15,576 bases of DNA, from contig DQED01000052.1 of assembly GCA_003525525.1 (NCBI GenBank), positions 5,867 through 21,442 of the forward strand, given 5' to 3'. The notes under the pieces were generated by a model, which worked only from the letters and a program-made list of their open reading frames with translations, was not told the origin of the DNA and ran no database searches. The stretch's first letter is position 1; every line of letters starts with the position of its first letter. A program made the position numbers and the translations under genes. This document shows positions 6,793-13,041 of the stretch, piece by piece. Source of the DNA: Desulfovibrio sp. (GTDB lineage Bacteria > Desulfobacterota > Desulfovibrionia > Desulfovibrionales > Desulfovibrionaceae).

Positions 6793-7400
6793 AAGGCTCG
6801 GGCAAGACCACGCAGATCAAGCGCCTCACCGCGCGCCTGGAAGCGGCCGGCAGGACGGTCGTGGTCACGCGCCAGCCCGGGGGCTGCGCTCTCGGGACCA
6901 CCCTGCGCGCCATCCTGCTTTCGACCAAGACGCAAAACCTCGACAGCCGGGCCGAGCTGTTCCTCTACCTGGCCGACCGCGCCCAGCACGTGGCCGAGGT
7001 CATCCGCCCCGCGCAGGCGGCCGGGCACGTGGTCGTGTGCGACCGCTTCGCCGATTCCACCGTGGCCTACCAGGGCTACGGCCGGGGCCTCGACGTCGCC
7101 CTGCTCAACACCCTCAACGACGTGGCCGTGGCCGGCGCCTGGCCGCAGCACACCTTCCTGCTCGACATCGACCCCGAACAGGGCCTGCGCCGCGCCCTGG
7201 CGCGCAACATCGAAGCCGGCTGCGCCGTCAACGAAGGCCGCTTCGAAGCCGAGGCCCTCGACTTCCACCGCCGCGTGCGCCAGGGCTACCTCGCCCTGGC
7301 CAGCCAGCATCCTCGCCGCTTCAGCACCCTCGACGCCGCCAAAAGTCCCGACGCCGTGGCCGAAGACATCTGGCGCGTCCTGCAACCGGAACTCGGCTGA
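6768..7400 (+). CDS. tmk: Thymidylate kinase
   Basis: Phosphorylates dTMP to dTDP with ATP, an essential step of dTTP synthesis. The 210-residue product has the P-loop GVEGSGKTT at 7-15, the TRQPGG loop at 34-39 (many relatives have TREPGG, so Gln replaces Glu here), RAELFLYLADRAQH (61-74), the DR motif with DSTVAYQGYGRG (92-107), and LLDIDPEQGLRRALARN (131-147) leading to the lid. The ATG at 6768 gives the canonical start MFITFEGVEGSGKTT and has AAGG about 8 nt upstream. It overlaps the nuclease gene by 25 bp, so the pair forms an operon. It is the last clearly housekeeping gene before the AT-rich island to its right. Confidence 0.97.
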   Translation: MFITFEGVEGSGKTTQIKRLTARLEAAGRTVVVTRQPGGCALGTTLRAILLSTKTQNLDSRAELFLYLADRAQHVAEVIRPAQAAGHVVVCDRFADSTVAYQGYGRGLDVALLNTLNDVAVAGAWPQHTFLLDIDPEQGLRRALARNIEAGCAVNEGRFEAEALDFHRRVRQGYLALASQHPRRFSTLDAAKSPDAVAEDIWRVLQPELG

Positions 7401-7454
7401 GGCGCTCGCCGTAACGGCATGGCGCATCGGGCGGCAATGCGCTACGCTTGCGCC

Positions 7455-8162
7455 ATGCCGCCCCTGCCGGATGCCGACGCCAAGGCCGCACTGCGCCGCC
7501 GCCGCTGGATTGCAAAACGCCGCTGCCTGCGGGCGCTGCGCGCGACCATCGCGTTCATGGTGCTGGTCACGCCGTTTCTCTATTTCGGCTATATCCTGTG
7601 CTGCCGCATGCCTTTCGGCATCGGTAGTTTGCTGCCGAACTGGATTCTCCTTTATGAATGCTGGATGTTCCTGCGCAATGCATATACATTTTTTCGTTAT
7701 CTTTATAGACACCCATTCTAGCAGCACTTCCGCTGCTTCTCAATATTTACTTTATAGTTGAATACCCACCTGGACCATACACGAGCATTAATGAGAATTC
7801 CTATTTTGAGCTGTTCAAAGAAAATCGTCTAGAGATAATCAAAAAGATCGAAAACAAATCACTTGCCACTGTGAATAGAAATCTTGGCATTATCCATTTG
7901 GACCAACCACACACATGTCTTGCAATGCAAAATGGCGAGGTTATATTCAGGATAAAAGATGGCAAAGCCTGCGTCGTTTTTTTCAATAGGCTGGAATTTA
8001 CTCTCTTTCGACAGAGGATTCTGCTATATTCCAGACGATGTCCCAGCCAATTGGCTAGGAATGGACAGGCTCTCCCAGATAATCAAAATAGAAAAAAAGT
8101 GGTATATCATAATACCGGACTTTGGTTATCTGCAAAACATCTTGGAGACTCCTCCTAAATAA
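7455..8162 (+). pseudogene. Broken membrane protein gene (two homopolymer frameshifts), possible immunity protein
   Basis: A 235-residue protein can be read only if two runs are corrected: CCC at 7712-7714 needs one more C, and T7 at 7977-7983 needs one fewer T. The first part (7455-7714) starts MPPLPDADAKAALRRRR and has hydrophobic helices ATIAFMVLVTPFLYFGYILCC and LPNWILLYECWMFL. The second, in another frame, continues PILAALPLLLNIYFIVEY (a further membrane helix) and a soluble part containing LGIIHLDQPHTCLAMQNGEV. The third resumes the first frame (GWNLLSFDRGFCYIPDDVP ... YLQNILETPPK). The as-sequenced first frame stops at 7721. Base composition drops sharply from about 7690. The gene is convergent with the toxin relic at 8349-8959, which suggests but does not prove an immunity role. 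The start is uncertain: ATGs at 7419 and 7437 are in frame and none has a good ribosome site. Confidence 0.6.
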
Positions 8163-8348
8163 CAACAGGCGCACCATCCGACATGACAATAAATGAATAC
8201 ACGAAACAACAACGCTTATTCCCCAAGAAAAATTGAGCCAATCCTCCTTGGCGACCAAAGAAAACTATCCATTTCTTCTAATATGAGATCTCGCCGCATT
8301 ACTACTTTCTCCGGCAACGTTTTTTTGTGTTTCATTTTGTATCTTTTC
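8163..8348. other. AT-rich gap between convergent broken genes
   Basis: No coding pattern and no clear hairpin terminator. A T7 run near 8320 could end plus-strand transcripts but has only a weak GCCG/CGGC stem before it. Composition is much more AT-rich than the housekeeping regions. Confidence 0.4.
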
Positions 8349-8959
8349 CTATAAATATACTTCTCTATAGTATCGGAACCCTTGCTTTATCATCTCCTGA
8401 TCCTTCGTCTGATCACCATAGGGAGCTTCTCCAACAAAATCGAGTCCGTGACTTTTGACATAGCTTCCTGTATCCTCGGCATTTCGCTTCGCCATCATAT
8501 TGTATGAATTCACCAATACCTGCACTAAACCAGCTGCACGCAACGCAACTTCTTCAGAAAGCCCAAACCCAAGCGCAACTGCACCGTAGTTAAAAATTGC
8601 CAAAATCCTCATAAATCCTATTCCCAGGACCATGTTTATAATCCATCTCCCCTCCTGGAGCGAGTCGCTCTATAAACCAAAAGACACTCCAACTTCCTCT
8701 TGCTCTGGAAATATCATGATCAATATCAGCGCCTTGGGGGGGTGGGGATCGATATTGGCCTTTCCCATGCTGGCTTATTCTGCACATCAGCGCTCTTCGG
8801 TAAATACTGTCGCAGTTGGTCACGCACCCTTGCATCATCAAACTCCTGCGCTTTACCGTGCAGCGCATATACAAGCGAATTCTCCAACTCAATTTCAGCC
8901 GAAGTGATGACGGTTTCCAGGCGTAGGCTTTCACTGAATTCGCGGGGATCGAAAGGCAT
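8349..8959 (-). pseudogene. Polymorphic toxin type 44-like gene, broken by two homopolymer frameshifts
   Basis: Reads as a 202-residue protein if C7 (plus-strand G7, 8736-8742) loses one base and T5 (plus-strand A5, 8592-8596) loses one base. It starts at the ATG 8957-8959, with AAGGAG at 8967-8972 exactly 7 nt upstream. The N-terminal half (MPFDPREFSESLRLETVITS ... LRQYLPKSADVQ) has no family I recognise. The C-terminal half has the order ADIDHDI, FWFIERLAPGGEMDYK, YEDFGNF|NYGAVALGFGLS, LRAAGL, APYGDQTKDQEMIKQGFRYY, which I recognise as the bacterial toxin 44 domain of contact-dependent/secreted polymorphic toxins. As sequenced, translation would stop at 8726, before the toxin domain, so the product is probably inactive unless slippage restores the frame. 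AT-rich, likely horizontally acquired. Confidence 0.65.
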
Positions 8960-8966
8960 GGCGTTT

Positions 8967-8972
8967 CTCCTT
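8967..8972 (-). promoter_or_regulatory. Ribosome binding site of the toxin-44 relic
   Basis: AAGGAG on the minus strand, 7 nt before the ATG at 8959. It fixes the start of the broken toxin gene and shows that its initiation region is intact. Confidence 0.7.
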
Positions 8973-8989
8973 GCTTGCGGTCGCATCCT

Positions 8990-9002
8990 GGGGACTGTCC
9001 CC
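8990..9002. repeat. GGGGACTGTCCCC palindrome
   Basis: Perfect 13-bp palindrome with a single central base, in the 220-bp gap between the toxin relic and the SUI1 gene. It resembles the short REP-like palindromes of many proteobacteria. No second copy occurs in this window, so repeat status is inference. The rest of this gap (9003-9145) shows no other structure I can support. Confidence 0.4.
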
Positions 9003-9145
9003 GCAATCCTAGGAGTCCATGGATCGACGCGGCGGTCAATCCTTCCTCCTGGCAAAGAGTCCCTCCGGCGCGGCCGGACAAGCGCGGGGGCGTACGCGCT
9101 GGACAGGGCGGGCGGGCTCGGGCAGGAGTGGGCCCATGTCGCGGC

Positions 9146-9159
9146 GCGCACGCGTGCGC
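9146..9159. other. 14-bp palindrome upstream of the SUI1 gene
   Basis: GCGCACGCGTGCGC, perfectly palindromic, 8 bp before the GGAGG of the SUI1-family gene. It could be a hairpin in the mRNA leader or a protein site; such palindromes can arise by chance in GC-rich DNA. Confidence 0.3.
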
Positions 9160-9179
9160 CGGAAGAGGGAGGCATGCGC

Positions 9180-9545
9180 ATGGCGCTTCGCGATAACGGC
9201 AATTCCCGATTGGTCTATGCCACGGACCAGGGCCGGATGTGTCCCGGCTGCGGCAAGCCCGTGGCCGCGTGCGCCTGTGCGTCCCGGCAGGCCGGGCCCC
9301 AAGGCGACGGCATCGTGCGCATTTCCAGGCAGACGAAAGGCCGCAAGGGCAAGGGCGTGTCCTGCGTGACCGGCATCGCCCTGTCGGCGGATGCGCTCGA
9401 AGCCCTGGCCAGGCGGTTGAAACAGCGTTGCGGGGCCGGCGGAACCGTCAAGGACGGCGTGATCGAGATCCAGGGCGACCACCGGGAAACCCTGGCCGCG
9501 GAGCTGAAAAAACTCGGCTACACGGTGAAGCTTGCCGGGGGCTAG
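9180..9545 (+). CDS. SUI1/YciH-family translation initiation factor-like protein
   Basis: Small protein of the bacterial eIF1/SUI1 group (YciH), related to eukaryotic eIF1 and thought to affect initiation fidelity; its bacterial role is not settled. Of 121 residues, about 45-120 form the SUI1 domain: VRISRQTKGRKGKGVSCVTG (46-65), LKQRCGAGGTVKDGVIEIQG (80-99), then DHRETLAAELKKLGYTVKLAG. The N-terminus has CPGCGKPVAACAC (21-33) with C21, C24, C31 and C33 spaced like a small zinc ribbon. The ATG at 9180 is preferred over the one at 9174 because GGAGG (9168-9172) is 7 nt from it and only 1 nt from the other. It stands alone on the plus strand, divergent from the toxin relic and convergent with the glycosyltransferase. 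Confidence 0.92.
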   Translation: MALRDNGNSRLVYATDQGRMCPGCGKPVAACACASRQAGPQGDGIVRISRQTKGRKGKGVSCVTGIALSADALEALARRLKQRCGAGGTVKDGVIEIQGDHRETLAAELKKLGYTVKLAGG

Positions 9546-9608
9546 CGCCTCGTCGCACGAACGCCTGGTACAAATCCTTGCCCCCCTTTCCTGGCTGCAA
9601 CCGGCACA

Positions 9609-9624
9609 GTACAGAATTTTGTAC
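9609..9624. promoter_or_regulatory. Palindromic motif copy 1 (putative enhancer site)
   Basis: GTACAGAATTTTGTAC, followed by GC. An inverted repeat GTACA-N6-TGTAC. A near-identical copy lies at 9932-9947 (15 of 18 bases shared when the following GC is included). This copy is about 100 bp upstream of the -24 box of a sigma54 promoter, where activators of the NtrC type usually bind. Confidence 0.5.
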
Positions 9625-9670
9625 GCTGTTGGGACGCGTTCACGGTGACGCTTACGACGGCACTTGTGTC

Positions 9671-9683
9671 TAATGTTTTGAAA
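9671..9683 (-). promoter_or_regulatory. IHF-like site
   Basis: On the minus strand TTTCAAAACATTA fits the IHF consensus WATCAANNNNTTR with one mismatch, inside an AT-rich tract. It lies between the distal palindrome and the sigma54 promoter, the usual place for a DNA-bending site. A perfect inverted repeat GAAAAT-N5-ATTTTC (9691-9707) follows it. Confidence 0.4.
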
Positions 9684-9721
9684 AAAATATGAAAATGTGA
9701 AATTTTCGTGCGTTTTGTGAT

Positions 9722-9738
9722 TTGGCACGACTCCTGCT
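9722..9738 (+). promoter_or_regulatory. Sigma54 (-24/-12) promoter
   Basis: TTGGCACGACTCCTGCT: GG at 9724-9725 and GC at 9736-9737 are exactly 10 bp apart, TGGCACG is a perfect -24 element, and CTGCT matches 4 of 5 bases of TTGCW. Predicted start about 9749. No coding frame follows; the next element is an intrinsic terminator at 9776-9812. Confidence 0.7.
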
Positions 9739-9748
9739 TTAGCTGTAC

Positions 9749-9812
9749 TATCCTTCCTCTGATCAGCACATTTCGAAAAAGGCTTTCCGGGTGGCTCCCG
9801 GGAAGCCTTTTT
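9749..9812 (+). ncRNA. Candidate sigma54-dependent small RNA, about 64 nt
   Basis: Inferred transcript from the sigma54 promoter start (about 9749) to the end of the intrinsic terminator at 9812. The first 25-27 nt are single-stranded by eye and contain the pyrimidine-rich stretch TCCTTCCTCT (9751-9760), which could pair with Shine-Dalgarno sequences. The remainder is the 16-bp terminator stem ending in U5, as in Hfq-type sRNAs. There is no start codon, so a peptide is unlikely. Precedents for sigma54-driven sRNAs are Qrr, GlmY and CrcZ; this one resembles none of them in sequence that I can see. Alternatively the hairpin merely terminates transcripts of the flanking convergent genes. Confidence 0.5.
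9776..9812. terminator. Strong bidirectional intrinsic terminator
   Basis: 16-bp stem (9776-9791 with 9797-9812, one G-U pair in the plus-strand RNA), loop TGGCT, with A5 on one side and T5 on the other. It works on paper in both directions, ending the candidate sRNA on the plus strand and possibly the glycosyltransferase transcript on the minus strand. Confidence 0.85.
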
Positions 9813-9844
9813 CATTTGGCGCATGCCGCGACCACGCCACAGGC

Positions 9845-9862
9845 CTGTTACGACGCTGTTAC
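9845..9862. repeat. Tandem CTGTTAC repeats one helical turn apart
   Basis: CTGTTAC at 9845-9851 and 9856-9862, period 11 bp, within a larger inverted pair CCTGT/ACAGG (9844-9865). Could be a binding site for a dimeric regulator, or chance. The rest of 9813-9931 shows nothing further. Confidence 0.3.
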
Positions 9863-9931
9863 AGGCGCTTTGCCGGCAGGGTGCTGCCATGGCGCGCGGT
9901 CGCAAGCGCATGCGGTGGCGATCGCGGGCAG

Positions 9932-9947
9932 GTATAAAATTTTGTAT
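9932..9947. promoter_or_regulatory. Palindromic motif copy 2
   Basis: GTATAAAATTTTGTAT, followed by GC, the partner of the motif at 9609-9624. It begins 5 bp beyond the stop codon of the glycosyltransferase gene and about 180 bp downstream of the predicted sRNA start. The two copies bracket the sigma54 unit and could be held together by one regulator. Confidence 0.45.
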
Positions 9948-9952
9948 GCGGC

Positions 9953-11245
9953 CTAGGCCTGCGGCGGCAGCGGGTAGAGCGCGGCCAGGCGTTCGCTGAG
10001 CGTGGCGGCAAGGGGCGCATACCCCGCCCGGGCGATGGACCCGAAAAGCGACAGCAGCATGGAGCGGCACGTCAGCCAGTACGCGTCCCCGGGCTCGTGC
10101 ATGGGCGCAAGGGGCTGGGCGAGGGTGTCGAGCCAGGGCGCAAGGATCGCTTCGATATCCAGCTGCGCCTGCATGGCCATGACGGTTTCCCCGATGAGGC
10201 CTGCGGCGCTGCGGCGCCGGAAGGGGGCCTTCGCCTCGGCGTCGCGGACGCCGTTTTCGCGCGCGCAGCGGGCATAGAGCGCCTCGTAGGCCGTAACGCA
10301 CGTTTCCATGGAGAACCGCTCGCGGATGGCGCGCCGGCTGCGGGAGCGCATGGCCGCCGTTTCCCCGGCGGCCTCGAGGGCCAGGGCCTCGCGGACCGCG
10401 GCAGGAAACGCGTCCGGGTCCGCCGGATCGAAGAGCCAGCCCGTGCGCCCGTGTTCCACGATCTCGGCCATGCCGCCGTCGGCCGCGACGATGGGCAGGC
10501 AGCCGCAGGCCATGGCCTCGGCGCAGGCCAGGCCGAACGCGTCCTCTTTCGAGGCGAGCACCAGGAAGTGCGCCCCGGAATAGAGGTCGGCCATGTCGGT
10601 GCGCAGACCCAGGAAGCGCACCCTGCCGCAGGGGGAATCCGGCCCGGTCTGGCCGCTGCCGGCCAGCCGGAGCGCGATGCGCGCATCGAGCGCAAACAGG
10701 GCGTCGGCGACCTCGTCGAGGTGGAAGTGCACGGCTTTGCCGCGCTGGGCGACTTCCAGGAAGATGATTGGGTCGGCGGGGCGCGCCACGGTCGGGGAAA
10801 ACGCCCCGACATCGATGCCGTTCGGGATGACCAGGGTCCTTTCCGGCACGGGCTGCACGCGTTGGACTGCCTGCGAGACGCAGACCGTGGCGTGTATTCG
10901 GGGCGAGCGTTGTCCCCGGTCGCATTGGTGCATCACCTCGAGCAGCGTGGGAACCTGCGCCGCGGCCGCCGCCTCGCAGGCGACGGGGTCGAACCCGCCG
11001 TTGAACTGCACGATGTCCGCGTCGGCGAACAGGGCGCACAGGCGCTCGAAGCGGCCGGACGCGGAAACCGGCACGTACCAGTCGCCGCCTCCAGCGGTTT
11101 CCGGGCGGGCAATGTCGGTATGGCAACAGGTGTAGTGGAACCGTTCCCGGTCCACGCAGCGGGCGAGCGCCTCGTCCATGCGGCTGATTCCGTTTCCGGT
11201 CCCCATGGACAACGTGCAGGCGACGATGCGGAGCGGTCGTTTCAT
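9953..11245 (-). CDS. Glycosyltransferase, GT4-like (GT-B fold)
   Basis: Predicted 430-residue GT-B enzyme transferring a sugar from an activated donor to an unknown acceptor. The N-terminal half begins RPLRIVACTLSMGTGNGISR with a glycine-rich loop; CVSQAVQRV and VIPNGIDVGAFSP (139-151) mark the domain junction. The donor-binding half has ASKEDAFGLACAEAMACGCL (231-250) and IVAADGGMAEIVEHGRTGWL. In the usual EX7E motif the first Glu aligns with D235 (E234 is next to it). A helical C-terminal extension (about 325-430) is not part of the standard fold. The ATG at 11243-11245 is chosen on homology alone: there is no Shine-Dalgarno, and longer frames add low-complexity sequence. No other polysaccharide gene is near, so the pathway is unknown. 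Confidence 0.85.
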   Translation of the reverse strand: MKRPLRIVACTLSMGTGNGISRMDEALARCVDRERFHYTCCHTDIARPETAGGGDWYVPVSASGRFERLCALFADADIVQFNGGFDPVACEAAAAAQVPTLLEVMHQCDRGQRSPRIHATVCVSQAVQRVQPVPERTLVIPNGIDVGAFSPTVARPADPIIFLEVAQRGKAVHFHLDEVADALFALDARIALRLAGSGQTGPDSPCGRVRFLGLRTDMADLYSGAHFLVLASKEDAFGLACAEAMACGCLPIVAADGGMAEIVEHGRTGWLFDPADPDAFPAAVREALALEAAGETAAMRSRSRRAIRERFSMETCVTAYEALYARCARENGVRDAEAKAPFRRRSAAGLIGETVMAMQAQLDIEAILAPWLDTLAQPLAPMHEPGDAYWLTCRSMLLSLFGSIARAGYAPLAATLSERLAALYPLPPQA

Positions 11246-11312
11246 GGCATGGGGGAGCGCCGCAAGCGCCTGTCGGCGTCGCGGGCCTGCGTGTCCGTGC
11301 GGTTTCTGGGGC

Positions 11313-11339
11313 GTGCCGGTTGCATGCATGTGCCGGCAC
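11313..11339. other. Inverted repeat upstream of the glycosyltransferase gene
   Basis: GTGCCGG (11313-11319) and CCGGCAC (11333-11339) around a loop containing TGCATGCA. It lies 68 bp upstream of the glycosyltransferase start, in the 379-bp gap after the alcohol dehydrogenase gene. No promoter could be assigned with confidence. Confidence 0.35.
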
Positions 11340-11442
11340 GATCTTTGGCCGTTGCCGGCGGCGCTGTCAAAGGCAAAGGCGCGGCCACGGCCCGCTGCGG
11401 CGTGGCTTTCCGAGGGAATGCCGGGGTCTGGAACATGCCATG

Positions 11443-11533
11443 AAAAAGGGCTCGTCAACCACCTCGAAGCGAACGGTCTTCCATCGGTTGGCGCCATGGC
11501 AGTTCGCGCGGGAGGCGGGGCGACGAGCCCTTT
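11443..11533 (-). terminator. Long-loop terminator-like structure downstream of the alcohol dehydrogenase gene
   Basis: Perfect 12-bp arms AAAGGGCTCGTC (11445-11456) and GACGAGCCCTTT (11522-11533) enclose 65 nt that can pair further (CCTC/GAGG, CCAT/ATGG). On the minus strand the last arm runs straight into T5 (GAGCCCTTTTT), as in an intrinsic terminator but with an unusually large, structured loop. It may be the real end of the alcohol dehydrogenase transcript, or a small structured RNA. Confidence 0.45.
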
Positions 11534-11572
11534 GGCGATGGCAGGGGCCAAGCCCCGTCATCCGTTGCGGAA

Positions 11573-11614
11573 CCCGCGTGTCCCGGCAGGAAGCGGTCTT
11601 CCGGGACACGCGGG
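11573..11614 (-). terminator. 14-bp stem-loop just after the alcohol dehydrogenase gene
   Basis: CCCGCGTGTCCCGG (11573-11586) pairs perfectly with CCGGGACACGCGGG (11601-11614), loop 14 nt, 10 bp beyond the stop codon. No T-tract follows, so it may stabilise the mRNA 3' end or act together with the structure at 11443-11533. Confidence 0.5.
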
Positions 11615-11624
11615 GAAGCGTGCG

Positions 11625-12806
11625 TTACAGCGCGCCGGTGTAGATGGCCGCGACTTCCTTGTCCGTGGCGCAGCGCGGATTGGTGTACTTGCAGATGTCC
11701 TTTTGCGCGTTGGCGGTCATGGTCGGGATGTCGCCGGCCTTGACCTCCTTGCCGTAGCGCTTGCCGAGCTCGACCAGGGTGGCCGGGATGCCGACGTCGG
11801 TGGAGAGCTGGCGGATGGCCTTGAGCGCCAGTTCGGCGGCGTCGCGCGGGGCCAGGCCTTCCGTGTTCTCGCCCATGATCTTGGCCATTTCGACGAACTT
11901 CTCCACGTTGGCGATGAGGTTGAACTGCTCGACGTGGGGCAGGAGCAGCGCGTTGCATTCGCCGTGGGGCAGGTTGTAGAAGCCGCCCAGCTGGTGGGCC
12001 ATGGCGTGCACGTAGCCGAGGCTCGCGTTGTTGAACGCCATGCCGCCGAGGTACTGGGCGAAGCACATGCCTTCGCGGGCTTCCAGGTCCTGGCCGTTGG
12101 CCACGGCCTTGCGCAGGTACTTGAACACCAGCTTGATGGACTCGATGGCGCAGGCGTCGGTCATGGGGTTGGCGATGGTGGAGACGAAGGCCTCCACGGC
12201 GTGGGTCAGGGCGTCCATGCCCGTGGCGGCGGTCAGCGCCGGAGGCATGCCGACCATGAGCACCGGGTCGTCGATGGCGATGCCGGGAGTGATGCGCCAG
12301 TCGGCGATGGCCATCTTCACGTGGCGCGAGGTGTCGGTGATGACCGCGAACCGGGTCATCTCCGAGCCCGTGCCGGCGGTGGTGTTGACCGCGAGGTAGG
12401 GCATCAGCGGCTTGGTGGCCTTGTCGATGCCTTCGTAGTCGTGGATCCTGCCGCCGTTGGAAACGAGGAGCCCGATGCCCTTGCCGCAGTCGTGGGAGGA
12501 GCCGCCGCCCAGGGTGATGAGGCTGTCGCAGCCGTTTTTCTTGTAGATCGCAACGCCGTCTTCGACGTTCTTGTCCGTGGGGTTGGGGACGGTCTCGTCA
12601 TAGACCACATAGGGCATGTTCGCGGCGTCGAGCAGGTCGGTGACCTGCTTGCAGATGCCGACGGCCACGACGCCCTTGTCCGTGACGAGCAGGGGTTTGC
12701 TGCCGCCGAGGGCCTTGATCTTGTCGGGGATCTGCTTGGACGCGCCGATGCCGATCAGGGTCACGCTGGGGATGAAGAAACCGTACACTTGTTCTTGAAC
12801 CGCCAT
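11625..12806 (-). CDS. adh: Iron-containing (type III) alcohol dehydrogenase
   Basis: NAD(P)-dependent dehydrogenase interconverting primary alcohols and aldehydes; in Desulfovibrio such enzymes support ethanol oxidation. The 393-residue product has normal family length. The nucleotide-binding loop GGGSSHDCGKG lies at 100-110, TAGTGSEMTRFAVI at 143-156, and the metal site is complete: D198 and H202 in GMDALTHAVEAF, H267 in GYVHAMAHQLGG, and H281 in LPHGECNALLLPH. The start is fixed by GGAGG (12812-12816) 5 nt upstream of the ATG. It is monocistronic by layout, followed by strong stem-loops. A sigma54 promoter at 13025-13041 and the sigma54 activator gene just upstream suggest alcohol- or energy-dependent control. 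The protein could also be annotated as 1,3-propanediol or lactaldehyde dehydrogenase; substrate is not readable. Confidence 0.96.
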   Translation of the reverse strand: MAVQEQVYGFFIPSVTLIGIGASKQIPDKIKALGGSKPLLVTDKGVVAVGICKQVTDLLDAANMPYVVYDETVPNPTDKNVEDGVAIYKKNGCDSLITLGGGSSHDCGKGIGLLVSNGGRIHDYEGIDKATKPLMPYLAVNTTAGTGSEMTRFAVITDTSRHVKMAIADWRITPGIAIDDPVLMVGMPPALTAATGMDALTHAVEAFVSTIANPMTDACAIESIKLVFKYLRKAVANGQDLEAREGMCFAQYLGGMAFNNASLGYVHAMAHQLGGFYNLPHGECNALLLPHVEQFNLIANVEKFVEMAKIMGENTEGLAPRDAAELALKAIRQLSTDVGIPATLVELGKRYGKEVKAGDIPTMTANAQKDICKYTNPRCATDKEVAAIYTGAL

Positions 12807-13024
12807 GACGTCCTCCGGAGTCGTTTGTGCAAGTTGTGTTGTTCAGACAGCGCCGGTTGTTGGATGCAATGCGCGCGATGCCTGGCGGCTGTCCCTTTGT
12901 CGCGTCGAAAGTATCCGGCGATGATGCGTAGCGTTGACCCCATCCGTTGAAGCCGCAACGGAAATTGTCTGCCGGATAGGCTCTTGTGTCTGTGCGCAGC
13001 ATCCTGCATCGCGTCCAGACGTTT

Positions 13025-13041
13025 AGCAAAAGCCGGACCAT
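13025..13041 (-). promoter_or_regulatory. Sigma54 promoter of the alcohol dehydrogenase gene
   Basis: On the minus strand TGGTCCG, four bases, TTGCT: GG and GC exactly 10 bp apart, TTGCT a perfect -12 element, TGGTCCG matching 5 of 7 bases of TGGCACG. The predicted start, near 13014, leaves a leader of roughly 200 nt before the ATG at 12806. The -24 box touches the arm of the hairpin at 13038-13063. Between the start and the gene (12817-13013) I see no further element. Confidence 0.6.

Noticed and set aside
7471..7761. 96-codon plus-strand frame in the island
   Set aside because: Overlaps the better membrane-protein frame, and its Ala/Ser/Cys-rich sequence is typical of a shadow.
8055..8258. 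67-codon minus-strand frame in the AT-rich gap
   Set aside because: Overlaps the broken plus-strand gene, with no ribosome site or motif.
7400..9180. Insertion sequence or integrase-type element as the cause of the AT-rich island
   Set aside because: No transposase, integrase, terminal inverted repeat, target duplication or adjacent tRNA could be found.
11573..11614. SRP (4.5S) RNA
   Set aside because: The AGGAAGC-like loop hinted at it, but the conserved domain IV loop and its asymmetric internal bulge are missing.
11178..12950. 590-codon plus-strand frame over the alcohol dehydrogenase gene
   Set aside because: Antisense shadow; the repetitive Gly/Val/Asp/His translation reflects codon usage of the opposite strand.
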